32,084 nucleotides of DNA from the NCBI RefSeq assembly GCF_000282475.1, contig NZ_AKJF01000016.1, forward strand, positions 1-32,084. The letters are read 5' to 3'. The stretch is from Pseudomonas sp. GM78. GTDB taxonomy: Bacteria > Pseudomonadota > Gammaproteobacteria > Pseudomonadales > Pseudomonadaceae. Shown piece by piece: positions 1 through 8,380 of the stretch (position 1 is the first letter of the stretch; every line of letters begins with the position of its first letter). Position numbers and translations under genes: made by a program. The notes beneath the pieces are model-generated. The model searched no databases, was not told the origin of the DNA, and was given only the letters and a program-made list of their open reading frames with translations.

Positions 1-547
1 CGCCACAATCGCTGACGAAATAATCGACTTGCATACTGCGACCCTTGATCCGAATGGAATAGCAGGCCAGAAGGTCTGCCACATTGCTCGTAGGCCATAT
101 CCAACGCCTTGATCACCAGATCGGCGTCCGGCTTTTCCGATAACCCCCAGCCCACCACCCGGCGCGTGCAAAGATCCAGCACGACAGCCAGGTAATGCCA
201 TTTCCCCTGGGCCTGTACGGACCGGACACTTGGTTGGGGGCCGGGACATCGAACTCCCGATTCAAGATGTTCGGGATATCGAGTCGCTCTACCGTCGCTC
301 GTTTGTAGGCATGTGATCCGGGTTGTTTACTGACTAAATCAAGCTCACGCATCAAGCTGCGCACTTTGAACCGGCCGAGCTGCTCACCGTATTCAAGCAT
401 CAGCGACAAGATGCTGCGGCTGCCGGCAGCGCTACGACTTTGCGTGAACAACTCGCTCACCCGGCTGCGCAACCGAAGCCGTTCAACATCGGGCGTGCGG
501 CGCCTAAGGCGCTGGGCGTAGTAGCACGAACGAGTGACTTCAAACAC
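1..547 (-). pseudogene. IS3-family transposase OrfB, broken and cut by the window edge
   Basis: The minus strand encodes an IS3-type OrfB (DDE transposase) that cannot be functional. Positions 547 to about 215 read as the N-terminal helical part (YYAQRLRRR..., then REFDVPAPNQV). At about 215-240 the expected stretch with the first catalytic aspartate (usually WCGDITY) is missing and the frame changes. In the new frame the sequence resumes as GKWHYLAVVLDLCTRRVVGW and continues to FHSDQGSQYAS (second catalytic aspartate) near position 20. The gene then runs off the window. OrfA lies just upstream, and normally the two are joined by a programmed frameshift. The element is a dead remnant marking the left edge of the accessory region. 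The family call is firm; the subgroup is not determined. Confidence 0.85.
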
Positions 548-591
548 CTTGCACAGCCAATCAACCGGCTCATGGACGCTCAGCTGATTGA

Positions 592-924
<333 letters not shown>

Positions 925-942
925 TCTCGCCTAAATGGGTGT

Positions 943-962
943 CCGGTTTCATTAGACCACTA
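943..962 (-). repeat. Putative IS3 terminal sequence, inverted copy at 17045-17064
   Basis: Read on the minus strand, these 20 bases (tagtggtctaatgaaaccgg) lie just upstream of OrfA, where the outer terminal repeat of an IS3 element should be. The plus strand at 17045-17064 matches 19 of 20 bases. The copies face each other across the five-gene operon and the hemopexin gene. The match is seen directly; calling it an IS end is inference from its position. Confidence 0.5.
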
Positions 963-990
963 CATGGAATGGATAAGATGACACTCAAAG

Positions 991-1362
991 TTGATTGTGA
1001 GTTCTGGAGGCGTAAATTCCGACACGGGCAGCTCCTGGTGGAGCGTAGCGCATCACATCGCTCTTTTTGGCTCTATAATTGCCAGCATTGTGGCGGGCGC
1101 ACTCATTCAGGTGGCACCGAATGATTCGCCACATATAGCAGCCACCACTCTTACGGCCATCGCTGCAGCTTTGACTGGTATGGCTGCGGCAGGCGGGTTT
1201 GAGCGCAAATGGCGCAGCAACAGATTGAGTCGAAGTAGAATTGATGGGCTGCTATTGGATCTGGACGCTGACTCAATCGATATTGGGGCGATCACCAAGC
1301 AGCTCAAAGTAATAATCCTTCGGCACGATCAAGACATAGTTCTTCAAGATCCAGCAACGTAG
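991..1362 (+). CDS. Small two-transmembrane protein, SLATT-like, probably 5'-truncated
   Basis: The 123-residue product has two hydrophobic segments (about 21-42 and 49-70) separated by a short loop. A basic cytoplasmic-looking motif follows (FERKWRSNRLSRSRID, 70-85), then an amphipathic helical tail. This pattern resembles SLATT/DUF4231-type two-TM proteins, which are predicted membrane-perturbing effectors of nucleotide-signalling defence systems. No sensor or nucleotide cyclase partner gene is nearby. The start is uncertain: the first in-frame initiator is TTG at 991, there is no clear ribosome-binding site, and an in-frame TGA lies at 979. The IS3 end lies about 30 bases upstream, so the original 5' end and promoter were probably removed by the insertion. 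Assignment to SLATT rests on topology and the basic motif only. Confidence 0.45.
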   Translation: MIVSSGGVNSDTGSSWWSVAHHIALFGSIIASIVAGALIQVAPNDSPHIAATTLTAIAAALTGMAAAGGFERKWRSNRLSRSRIDGLLLDLDADSIDIGAITKQLKVIILRHDQDIVLQDPAT

Positions 1363-1475
1363 GAAGTTCAATTCGGTGCGATGATCTCCTCACTGGAATC
1401 GCGTTTAATTTCGGCCAGGCTTTGACTATTGAATTCCCACGTCACGATTTCAATAATCACGATTTGGTGGCGCGA

Positions 1476-1691
1476 TTACAGCGCTTCTCGCGCACCTTCA
1501 GATCCGAGCGAGTGCAGATAGCGCAGGCAACCTTCAATCACGGAGGCCAGCTAGGTGTCCTCGATCCAGGCCGTGAGCTCTTCCAGCTTCTGTCAGGTGT
1601 CAAGTCGACACCGGTGCCGCAGTTCCTTCTCGTCATATCCGATCCGCTTCAGCGCTGCTTTGGCCGATCGTTCTTTTCCACTCTTGGTCAT
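1476..1691 (-). pseudogene. Small gene with two in-frame stops, unknown family
   Basis: A 72-codon frame begins with ATG at 1691 behind a good ribosome-binding site (AGAGGTAGGTC). It opens MTKSGKERSAKAALKRIGYD and is broken by TGA at codon 33 and TAG at codon 47 before TAA at codon 72. Between the stops it still reads like protein: QKLEELTAWIEDT, then LASVIEGCLRYLHSLGSEG. The basic N-terminus and helical remainder could suit a small DNA-binding protein, but I do not recognise the family. It lies just downstream of the OrfA-like gene at 1701-1982 on the same strand. Most likely a decayed gene; suppression of two different stops is less likely. Confidence 0.4.
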
Positions 1692-1700
1692 GACCTACCT

Positions 1701-1982
1701 CTACAATTCCAGTGGCCGGGAGCCCAACGTCTTGATGGTGGAGGCGATGCAGCGCCCGTGGTCGAGATAGTACCCGACAGCCTTTTCCCGTTGGGCCAGT
1801 GAGTACTTCGGCTTCGGGAGCACGTAGCCACGCGACAGGTTGAGGCATCGCTCGTACTCTTCATGCCAGCTCTTCAGAGAATTCTTCGTCGGGTAGCCCA
1901 ACTGACGAATGGTTGCCCCGGTGCGCTTCCCCAGTTTGATGTAGAGCTTGACTGCTCGGATGCGGTCTTCGTATGAATACAT
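1701..1982 (-). CDS. IS3-type OrfA-like transposase, orphan remnant
   Basis: The 93-residue product starts MYSYEDRIRAVKLYIKLGKR and contains two successive helix-turn-helix units: ATIRQLGYPTKNSLKSWHEEY (about 23-43) and a second beginning YSLAQREKAVGYYLDHG (about 60-76). This arrangement is familiar from OrfA proteins of IS3-family elements, which bind the element ends. The C-terminus looks cut off at IKTLGSRPLEL, inside the second unit, and no OrfB follows. It sits between the 3' end of the five-gene operon and the small pseudogene at 1476-1691, so it marks insertion and decay at the downstream edge of the operon. Confidence 0.65.
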   Translation of the reverse strand: MYSYEDRIRAVKLYIKLGKRTGATIRQLGYPTKNSLKSWHEEYERCLNLSRGYVLPKPKYSLAQREKAVGYYLDHGRCIASTIKTLGSRPLEL

Positions 1983-2040
1983 GAACTACCTCCAGGTAGT
2001 CCAAGATTTCTACCGCACCCCCGGTATCCGGTTCAAACCA

Positions 2041-3735
2041 TTAATCGGTTGGTGGGCCCGTGAAATCGAAAAAGAGGCCGGCGTTGCTTTCTCCACGACC
2101 GGCCTTTTTCTGCCGACCCCGCCAGAGGTGGGTGGAGCCATCGGTCCATCTGGCCAGTTGGTCGACCATTTGCAGGCGTACTCCTGCGCGGCTTACTTCC
2201 TCCTCATACACTCGGTCGATGTCGAGACCGAGCAAGCTCGTGGCATCGCGGAGCGTGACATTGTCAGGCTCAAGGAGCAGACCGCGCTCCAGCATGAGCG
2301 AACCGTTACCGTCGGCGCTGGGGTCGATGGTGACGAGTGGAACCCAACCTTGGGGTATCCAGGTAGCGACCTGATAGACGAGGTCAGGAGGCGTTTCGCC
2401 TTCGGGGAGATTCTCCACGCTGAGCGGTTCAGGTTTGCCAGGGGCGACGGCAACCGGGCGGCCAGCGAGGCCCAGTATAGACTTCTCAATGATCCAGGCG
2501 AGGTTCGCTTGCTCATCGCGTTCGAGCAACACATCCTCGAGCGGGGCGCTTTGTTGGCCGTAAAGGACCGCAGGCGGGATGAGGAGGAATGATTGGTCCG
2601 CCAACGGATCTTCCGTGGTGGAGAGTTGAAACATCCGCCCAACCTCGTCTTCGTCTTGGGTGAGATGGGTACCGATGAGGGTTTCAACGCCAAACGTATC
2701 GGTCACGATGATCCAATCGATACGGGTCACGGAGCCGACGGGCAGTTCCAACGGTACAACGAACCAATCGGGGCTGTAGATCACGGCATATTCGGTGGCA
2801 AGCATACGGGCGATGTCAGTGGGGCCGGCATCGACCGTGCCTAGATCGATGAGTCCGTCCTCCATCTCCCAGAAACGGTCTACGGGCATACCAGGGAAGC
2901 TCACCGGTTTGGGGAGGTAATGGGCATGGATCGATTCAGGAGCAACTTTGGCTGTGTCGAGTGAGGCGTGTGGGGCCACGTCGAGGTGGTACCAATCCAG
3001 GCCCGTGCCATCATACTCGGTGGCGGTCATGGTGATTTCGCTGTCAAAGGCGGGTGAGGAGACCGAAAAGGCGTATTCAAGCCGCTCCTTTTGCCAGGTG
3101 TTACCTTGCGCGTCATCGCTGGGGATGCCCAGTTCATCGTTCATCCACTTGCGCCAAGCCTTAAATACTTCGTTGAACTTGTCAGGATTGCCGGAGGCAG
3201 CGCGGATATCAGCGAGTGCTGCGTTTTTTTCGGCGTTCGCACTGATGCCATTGATGGCGTTTTTGAATATGGCTGCGTAGCGGAGCTCGTGCGTGCCTGT
3301 ATTTTGGTCCCGGTCGTTTTTCGGCGGGAATGGAAAGCGATCCCGCAGTAGCGGAACGGCTGCTGCCAGACCGTTGGCTAGGAGCTCCCGTTCGAGGCGC
3401 AAACCACCTTTCGCGGCAAGCTCCCAGGCGCGTTCAATTGCTAGAGGTTCAGCTTCGATAAGAGGCTCGAGCGGCATCGTATTCGGATCGTAATCGACTG
3501 CGGCACTGGGAGCGTCCGATAGCAGCCCGGGGCGGTAGCGCGCCAGTGGGGCCCAAGATGCGCGAAGCTCAATATCGACGGGCGACCCGCCGTCGTCCCC
3601 GGTAAACTCTCCGAGCTGGAGCTGGCGCGCCAAGAACCACATGGGGTCGGCGACTTCGGCCGCGAGGCCCACATCGATGTCGGTGGTTGCGGCGTGCGGT
3701 TCGATACGCGCCCAGGTAGTCAGTTGCTCAGTCAT
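2041..3735 (-). CDS. Operon gene 5: conserved 564-residue protein of unknown function
   Basis: Last gene of the five-gene operon. The N-terminus carries a striking motif, DPMWFLARQLQLGEFTGDDG (30-49), followed by SPVDIEL. I recall variants of it (DPLWLLARQWQLGEF-like) from uncharacterised proteins in many bacteria. The C-terminal region has EEEVSRAGVRLQMVDQLARW and the terminal GRGESNAGLFFDF. No signal peptide, membrane segment or known catalytic motif is visible. Composition is that of a soluble, mixed alpha/beta protein. The ATG overlaps the previous stop by 8 bases (ATGACTGA), with an AAGGA-like ribosome-binding site just upstream, so translation is coupled to the 1550-residue protein and the two products probably act together. 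Function unknown. Confidence 0.85.
   Translation of the reverse strand: MTEQLTTWARIEPHAATTDIDVGLAAEVADPMWFLARQLQLGEFTGDDGGSPVDIELRASWAPLARYRPGLLSDAPSAAVDYDPNTMPLEPLIEAEPLAIERAWELAAKGGLRLERELLANGLAAAVPLLRDRFPFPPKNDRDQNTGTHELRYAAIFKNAINGISANAEKNAALADIRAASGNPDKFNEVFKAWRKWMNDELGIPSDDAQGNTWQKERLEYAFSVSSPAFDSEITMTATEYDGTGLDWYHLDVAPHASLDTAKVAPESIHAHYLPKPVSFPGMPVDRFWEMEDGLIDLGTVDAGPTDIARMLATEYAVIYSPDWFVVPLELPVGSVTRIDWIIVTDTFGVETLIGTHLTQDEDEVGRMFQLSTTEDPLADQSFLLIPPAVLYGQQSAPLEDVLLERDEQANLAWIIEKSILGLAGRPVAVAPGKPEPLSVENLPEGETPPDLVYQVATWIPQGWVPLVTIDPSADGNGSLMLERGLLLEPDNVTLRDATSLLGLDIDRVYEEEVSRAGVRLQMVDQLARWTDGSTHLWRGRQKKAGRGESNAGLFFDFTGPPTD
2069..2105 (-). terminator. Possible intrinsic terminator inside the 3' end of operon gene 5
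   Basis: On the minus strand a 7-base GC-rich stem (AGGCCGG at 2105-2099 pairing with CCGGCCT at 2081-2075, 17-base loop) is followed by CTTTTT. It lies about 30 bases before the stop codon of the 564-residue gene, so it overlaps coding sequence. It could end operon transcription, or be a by-product of the GRGESNAGLFF codons. Confidence 0.3.
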
Positions 3736-6700
3736 CGCTGGTCCTTAAATCACGGTTAGCCGCCCGCCAGATTTCGTTGGTGCCATTGAGCCATTCTTTA
3801 GCGATCGCGTGGAGCCGTTCAATGTGGTCCATGCCGTCGCGGGCATAGATGGCGGGAAGGTATTCATCCACGGCGGTGGGTTCGAGCTGCGGTAGCTCGA
3901 CTGTCCGCAGCGAAGCCAGTTCCAGCGTGTCGCAGAGCATGGCTTCGATCATGGTCCACGACCACGGCGAGGCGCCTGCGGGGTCTGGATGGACCGCAAG
4001 CAGGATCGATTGCGGGGCACGGGCGTTGGGCGCGTTGTAGTTGAGACCGACACCAGTGGTTTGAGTCGCAGAGGGGATGATCTCGGTCCACTGGTCAAGG
4101 ACCAGTGCTTCGATCTTCGGGAGAGATCCACCGCTGGCTTCGACGACAACCATGTGGGTTTGGGGGCCTTGCCAGGGCTGGTAGCGGCGTAAAGGGTTTT
4201 TCTTCGCACCTTTGACGACAACCTTCTCGGGCAGCATACCGCCCAGCCAGTTGGTCTTTTCACCCAGTGGCAGCTGGAAGACACGTGGCACGGGTACATC
4301 CTTGTCGTTGAGGACTGAGGCGAAGGTGCTCAGGTCGTCATAGGCGGCGACAGCCGGCTGCACTCTGGCCATGTGGGACAGCCACTTTTCGACATCGTCC
4401 GCATTGGCTGCAAACGAGGCGTCGTCGAGCAAGGGTGATTTCACACCAAGCGTCAGGGTAACGGTGGGGCCGAGCAGGGCGCGAGCTTCTGCGATCAGGT
4501 GATCAAGCGGGGAATCAGTGTCTTTGGGGGTGGTTGCCTGCTGGGCAGCCGTGGGGAATGATTTGAGTCTTGCCGCCTCGGTCGCCATGAGAATTGCTTC
4601 GGCGGAACAGATTGCTGCACGGATGCGGTCGGTGAGGTGGGTGTCCTTTGGTCCGACAGCGCTGGGTACGCCAAAGGTTGCGAGAATCTGGAGGTACTTA
4701 TTGATAGAAGCATTATCGAGTTTCTCTGCCTTGACGGCACCGAGCTCGCTTGGGAGAGATGCCTTGAGGTTTGTCAGAGCGTCTTTAAATGTGCACTCTA
4801 ATTTATCTAGCAATGCCCTGAGACCCTTGAGTTCACGTTTGCCTGGGGCTGGGGCAAGGGGGTCGCCAGGCAGTTGTAGATCGCGCTGGGTCAACGGGCG
4901 AGCCGTAGAAAGTACATCGCGTGCCGCGCCTGCCAGAGCCTGCAATTGGTCCCAGCTGTACCCCTTACCGGCGTCTCTGACCCTCGCTCCATCCTTGCCG
5001 GCCTTGGCGACGCAACGGTCGGCCAGGGGCGACTGGGCGGCGATGCCGCCGGTTGCCTCGCATATGACATCGAGGGCGCAGATCGGCGGTTTGAGGTCAG
5101 ATAGCTTGATCAATCCCAGATCTTCTTCGCCCGACGGTTTAGGCAGGTAAATTTGGACTTGCCAACGACTTGCTGAGCCCAGTAGGCGCCGTGCCCAGTA
5201 CTCGAGCGAAGAGCAAAGGCGCGCACGCGGCGCGTTGTCGCTCCATCCCTCAACGCCAGGATCGCCGCCGTCCAGGGCCAGGACGAGCCGATGGTTTATG
5301 GCCTGGCCGTTGCGCGGGCTGCGGACCACATCCAGGTCGGGCGGCAGCGGATCGCCTCGGGCAATGGCGTTGAGCGTTGCCGCAGCCCGCGCATGATTGC
5401 CGCCGACAATGTTGTGGACGCCTTCGGCGACGAGAATATCGGCTACGGACTCTACGGCAGCATCGACCACCTGCATGGCGGCGTCGGCTGGCTGGAAGGC
5501 TTTGTCGTACTCATCCATCCGGTCACCGCTGACACCGTCCGGCAATTGTTTTTTTCCGCTGTCTATCCACACCTTCCACTGCCGCCAGGCGGTCCAGGCT
5601 AGTTCACCATCGACGACATTGTCAGGGACGGTCTGTTCGGCGTCGCTCTTATCCGTTGGCACACTGCGCTGCGGGAAGAGTTCACGCAGTGAATAGACGT
5701 GTCCGGAGAGTTCAGCATCCTGCAATGAGCGCTCCAGGCGATAGCCCAAGACCGCACCTAATGGTTGCCCATTGTGTACAGCATCGATGAGGTTTACCGC
5801 CGTCCGGATCCGCGCCGAGGTCAAGTCGATACGAGCCAGGGAGCTTCCATCTTCGTTGGCGCGACTGAGTTCGGCCGAGCGAAGCACGGAGGCGGTCTCA
5901 GCCTGGGTGATCGATGGCGCATGCACCCAACCCACTTGCGGCCGAGGCGTAACCAAAGGGAGTTCACTATCGCGGTCCACAAGTTCTGGCTGAGCGTCCT
6001 TGGCGGCAGGATCGGCAGGTTCATGGGGCTTGGGATAGGGGGGAAGATTGACAAGCCAGCCATAGGCACCGATGCGTAGGCCCTCCGGTTGCGCTTGCCG
6101 CAGGAAGTCGAGCCGGCAAGTGGCAATGGAGGTGATCCATGCATCGAGACGGGTGCCGCAGGATGCCAGGGTTTCGCCCATGAGCCGGGCGAAATCATCA
6201 CCGCAAAGTCCTGCCGGATTGTCGGCTGTACGCGCCGCCGCACAAAGACCGGCTATCGATTTCTGCGTGTCGGAAAAGGCCATGATCGGTGGAGCTTCAT
6301 CAAGCTGCTTTGGATGCACGCCGATGATCTTTGTAATGATCGCCTCTTGCTCCACGAGCTCGGAGGGGCTGAAGTCAGCGAACTCCTCACCGATCTTGAA
6401 TTTGAGATCCTCGGCGAGCTTGCCAAGCTTGGTCGTGGGGATAACTGACGGTGGTTGAAGATCGGAGGCGAATCCGGACTGAACGGAGGTGAGCTCGACC
6501 AAAATGCGGTGGTCACCCGAAACTTCAGTTACCACCGCTAGCGCCGAGTGCTCGTTGGCGAGGAGCAGCGACCGAATGAGTAGCTGGTAAAGGAGGTCGC
6601 GGGGTGCCTTACCCTCGGGCCATAAGTCGGCTGACTTGAGCTCGCCGACCTTGGAGGAGGCGAGTTTCGCGAGGTAGTCGAGCGGCAGCTTGCCTATCTC

Positions 6701-8380
6701 GGTTTCGACTGCCGGAATGGTCAGGAGTACCGGTTCCTGCATGTCGTAATCGAGGAAACGTGCCTTCTTGGGGATACCGGGAATGGTGCCCAGCAGGATT
6801 CGATAAATTCGCCCCTGAATTGAAGCGGCGAGTAAGCCGACATCGTCCGGGTCTTTGATGTTGATCAGGTGAATGGGATTGCTGCATTGGGCCAGCGTTC
6901 CAGCCTCGCCGGTCACGGTGCGCACGCAATATCCATTGGCATGGGGTACTGGTCCGAGGCCCATGATCTCGACAAAGTTCTGGCTTGCCGATTCGGCATC
7001 CTTGAGGTCGCGGGTAAGTCTGGGTGTTCTTTCGGCGCCGTATTCCCAGAACGGTCGTAGGCGGTCGAGCAGGGTCGCAAGCTGCGTGAGCATTGTTTTG
7101 TTCTCAGCCTCGTTAGCCTGCTGTTTCCATGATGAATGGTCGGTAACAGGCAGGATCCCGTAGGGTTGACGACCGAGTCGTAGCACCGGCAGAGGGCCCC
7201 GGCTTCGTACGTAACTGCGGAAATGACCGCGACCGAAGCTGAGTGCGGAATTCAGCCCTTCAATCAGTGGCTTGTCCGTTGTGCCATCGAACACCTTCGG
7301 CATCAGGAGGTTGCCGATCATCTCGCCCCAGGTCACCGCAAAAAGCGCATCGTTCATCAGCCGGGCGTGGTCCTGTTCATGCAGGGTCGCGTTGTCCAGA
7401 TCATCGAACGTCCCTGCCGGAAGGCCGAACGCAGCGGCGAGTACCTCGCAATTGCTGCCGCCGCCGCTCAGGACATCTTTTGGAAAAGGCAGCGTTTTGG
7501 CAGCAGTGGCGGGGCGCACCGAGCCCGGGTCGGGACGGGACTGCCAGCCGGAACTGGCCCCCTTGAGGTTGTTGGTCGGTGTGCCCTGCGCAAGGATGCC
7601 GGCGCCTCGCCGCTCCTTGTGCTGTCGGACCATCCTGGCGAACGCCTGGGACTCGTTTTTGGGTTCCGCGTCTTCGCGCATGCCGAAGACGAGAACGCGG
7701 CTGATAGTGCCGGTTCGTGCGGCAGTAGGATTGCCGGCATCGTCGAAAAGATCGACGGTCACTGCCATGCCGGCAGCTTCAGCCATCGAATAGTCAGCAA
7801 GCCACAGGGTATCGGCATCAAACTTCAACCGGCTTTGCGGATCAATGTTGAGCCGCTGGTCTGCATCCTGGGCGAAGCTGACGGCGAGCGGTTTGCGTAC
7901 CGGCTGGCTTATGACTGAAAAGGCGTGTTGATTGCCCACCCAACCGGTGACAACCCACCTGTCAGGCAGGAGTTCGGCAGTGGCGGCCGGGCTGTCGTTG
8001 CGCTGGGGGGCGCCGTGGTCGTCCTTGGTGTTCTTTTGCACGGAAGCGGCGCGATAAGGGCCGACGCGGCGGACCAGACGCTCCCAGAGCGCGCGCTCAG
8101 CGATGTACGAGGACTCATCCTCGGGAGTATTGGCGACGTCGGCCCAGTATTCAGTGCCGGCCTCGACTTCGGCTTTGCTGAGATCCTGCCTGTTGTCCCG
8201 GATCGAGATATCGTCAGGATAGATGCGCAAGCGCAGCACTGGCATTGAAAGCTCACGACCATCCGCGAGTTTGGCAAGGCGATTACCGAAGCGCATTTCC
8301 AGGCGTACCGGCAACAGTGCAAGCGGCAGGTTGCGCTCCAAACCGCTGAAGATGTCATTTGGGATTGGCAATGTAGTCAC
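3728..8380 (-). CDS. Operon gene 4: conserved giant protein, 1550 residues, unknown function
   Basis: The N-terminus contains LLPVRLEMRF (22-31) and LRLRIYPDDISI (49-60). A central motif reads GRQPYGILPVT (403-413), and the C-terminal part has LDQWTEIIPS (about 1428-1437), a stretch ending APQSILLAV, and then CDTLELASLRTVELP. From memory, the same motifs recur in large unannotated proteins of actinobacteria and myxobacteria; no function is known to me. There is no signal peptide, transmembrane helix or recognisable enzyme motif, so the protein is probably soluble. GTG at 8380 is the only start near the preceding stop, giving a 26-base overlap; the ribosome-binding site is weak, which suits translational coupling. 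The extreme length in a bacterial operon suggests a structural or scaffold role, but that is inference. Confidence 0.85.
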   Translation of the reverse strand: MTTLPIPNDIFSGLERNLPLALLPVRLEMRFGNRLAKLADGRELSMPVLRLRIYPDDISIRDNRQDLSKAEVEAGTEYWADVANTPEDESSYIAERALWERLVRRVGPYRAASVQKNTKDDHGAPQRNDSPAATAELLPDRWVVTGWVGNQHAFSVISQPVRKPLAVSFAQDADQRLNIDPQSRLKFDADTLWLADYSMAEAAGMAVTVDLFDDAGNPTAARTGTISRVLVFGMREDAEPKNESQAFARMVRQHKERRGAGILAQGTPTNNLKGASSGWQSRPDPGSVRPATAAKTLPFPKDVLSGGGSNCEVLAAAFGLPAGTFDDLDNATLHEQDHARLMNDALFAVTWGEMIGNLLMPKVFDGTTDKPLIEGLNSALSFGRGHFRSYVRSRGPLPVLRLGRQPYGILPVTDHSSWKQQANEAENKTMLTQLATLLDRLRPFWEYGAERTPRLTRDLKDAESASQNFVEIMGLGPVPHANGYCVRTVTGEAGTLAQCSNPIHLINIKDPDDVGLLAASIQGRIYRILLGTIPGIPKKARFLDYDMQEPVLLTIPAVETEIGKLPLDYLAKLASSKVGELKSADLWPEGKAPRDLLYQLLIRSLLLANEHSALAVVTEVSGDHRILVELTSVQSGFASDLQPPSVIPTTKLGKLAEDLKFKIGEEFADFSPSELVEQEAIITKIIGVHPKQLDEAPPIMAFSDTQKSIAGLCAAARTADNPAGLCGDDFARLMGETLASCGTRLDAWITSIATCRLDFLRQAQPEGLRIGAYGWLVNLPPYPKPHEPADPAAKDAQPELVDRDSELPLVTPRPQVGWVHAPSITQAETASVLRSAELSRANEDGSSLARIDLTSARIRTAVNLIDAVHNGQPLGAVLGYRLERSLQDAELSGHVYSLRELFPQRSVPTDKSDAEQTVPDNVVDGELAWTAWRQWKVWIDSGKKQLPDGVSGDRMDEYDKAFQPADAAMQVVDAAVESVADILVAEGVHNIVGGNHARAAATLNAIARGDPLPPDLDVVRSPRNGQAINHRLVLALDGGDPGVEGWSDNAPRARLCSSLEYWARRLLGSASRWQVQIYLPKPSGEEDLGLIKLSDLKPPICALDVICEATGGIAAQSPLADRCVAKAGKDGARVRDAGKGYSWDQLQALAGAARDVLSTARPLTQRDLQLPGDPLAPAPGKRELKGLRALLDKLECTFKDALTNLKASLPSELGAVKAEKLDNASINKYLQILATFGVPSAVGPKDTHLTDRIRAAICSAEAILMATEAARLKSFPTAAQQATTPKDTDSPLDHLIAEARALLGPTVTLTLGVKSPLLDDASFAANADDVEKWLSHMARVQPAVAAYDDLSTFASVLNDKDVPVPRVFQLPLGEKTNWLGGMLPEKVVVKGAKKNPLRRYQPWQGPQTHMVVVEASGGSLPKIEALVLDQWTEIIPSATQTTGVGLNYNAPNARAPQSILLAVHPDPAGASPWSWTMIEAMLCDTLELASLRTVELPQLEPTAVDEYLPAIYARDGMDHIERLHAIAKEWLNGTNEIWRAANRDLRTSDD

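Noticed and set aside
939-1124. 61-codon plus-strand frame overlapping the SLATT-like gene
   Set aside because: It starts inside the IS end and its translation is basic and patternless, while the overlapping frame encodes two clean membrane helices.
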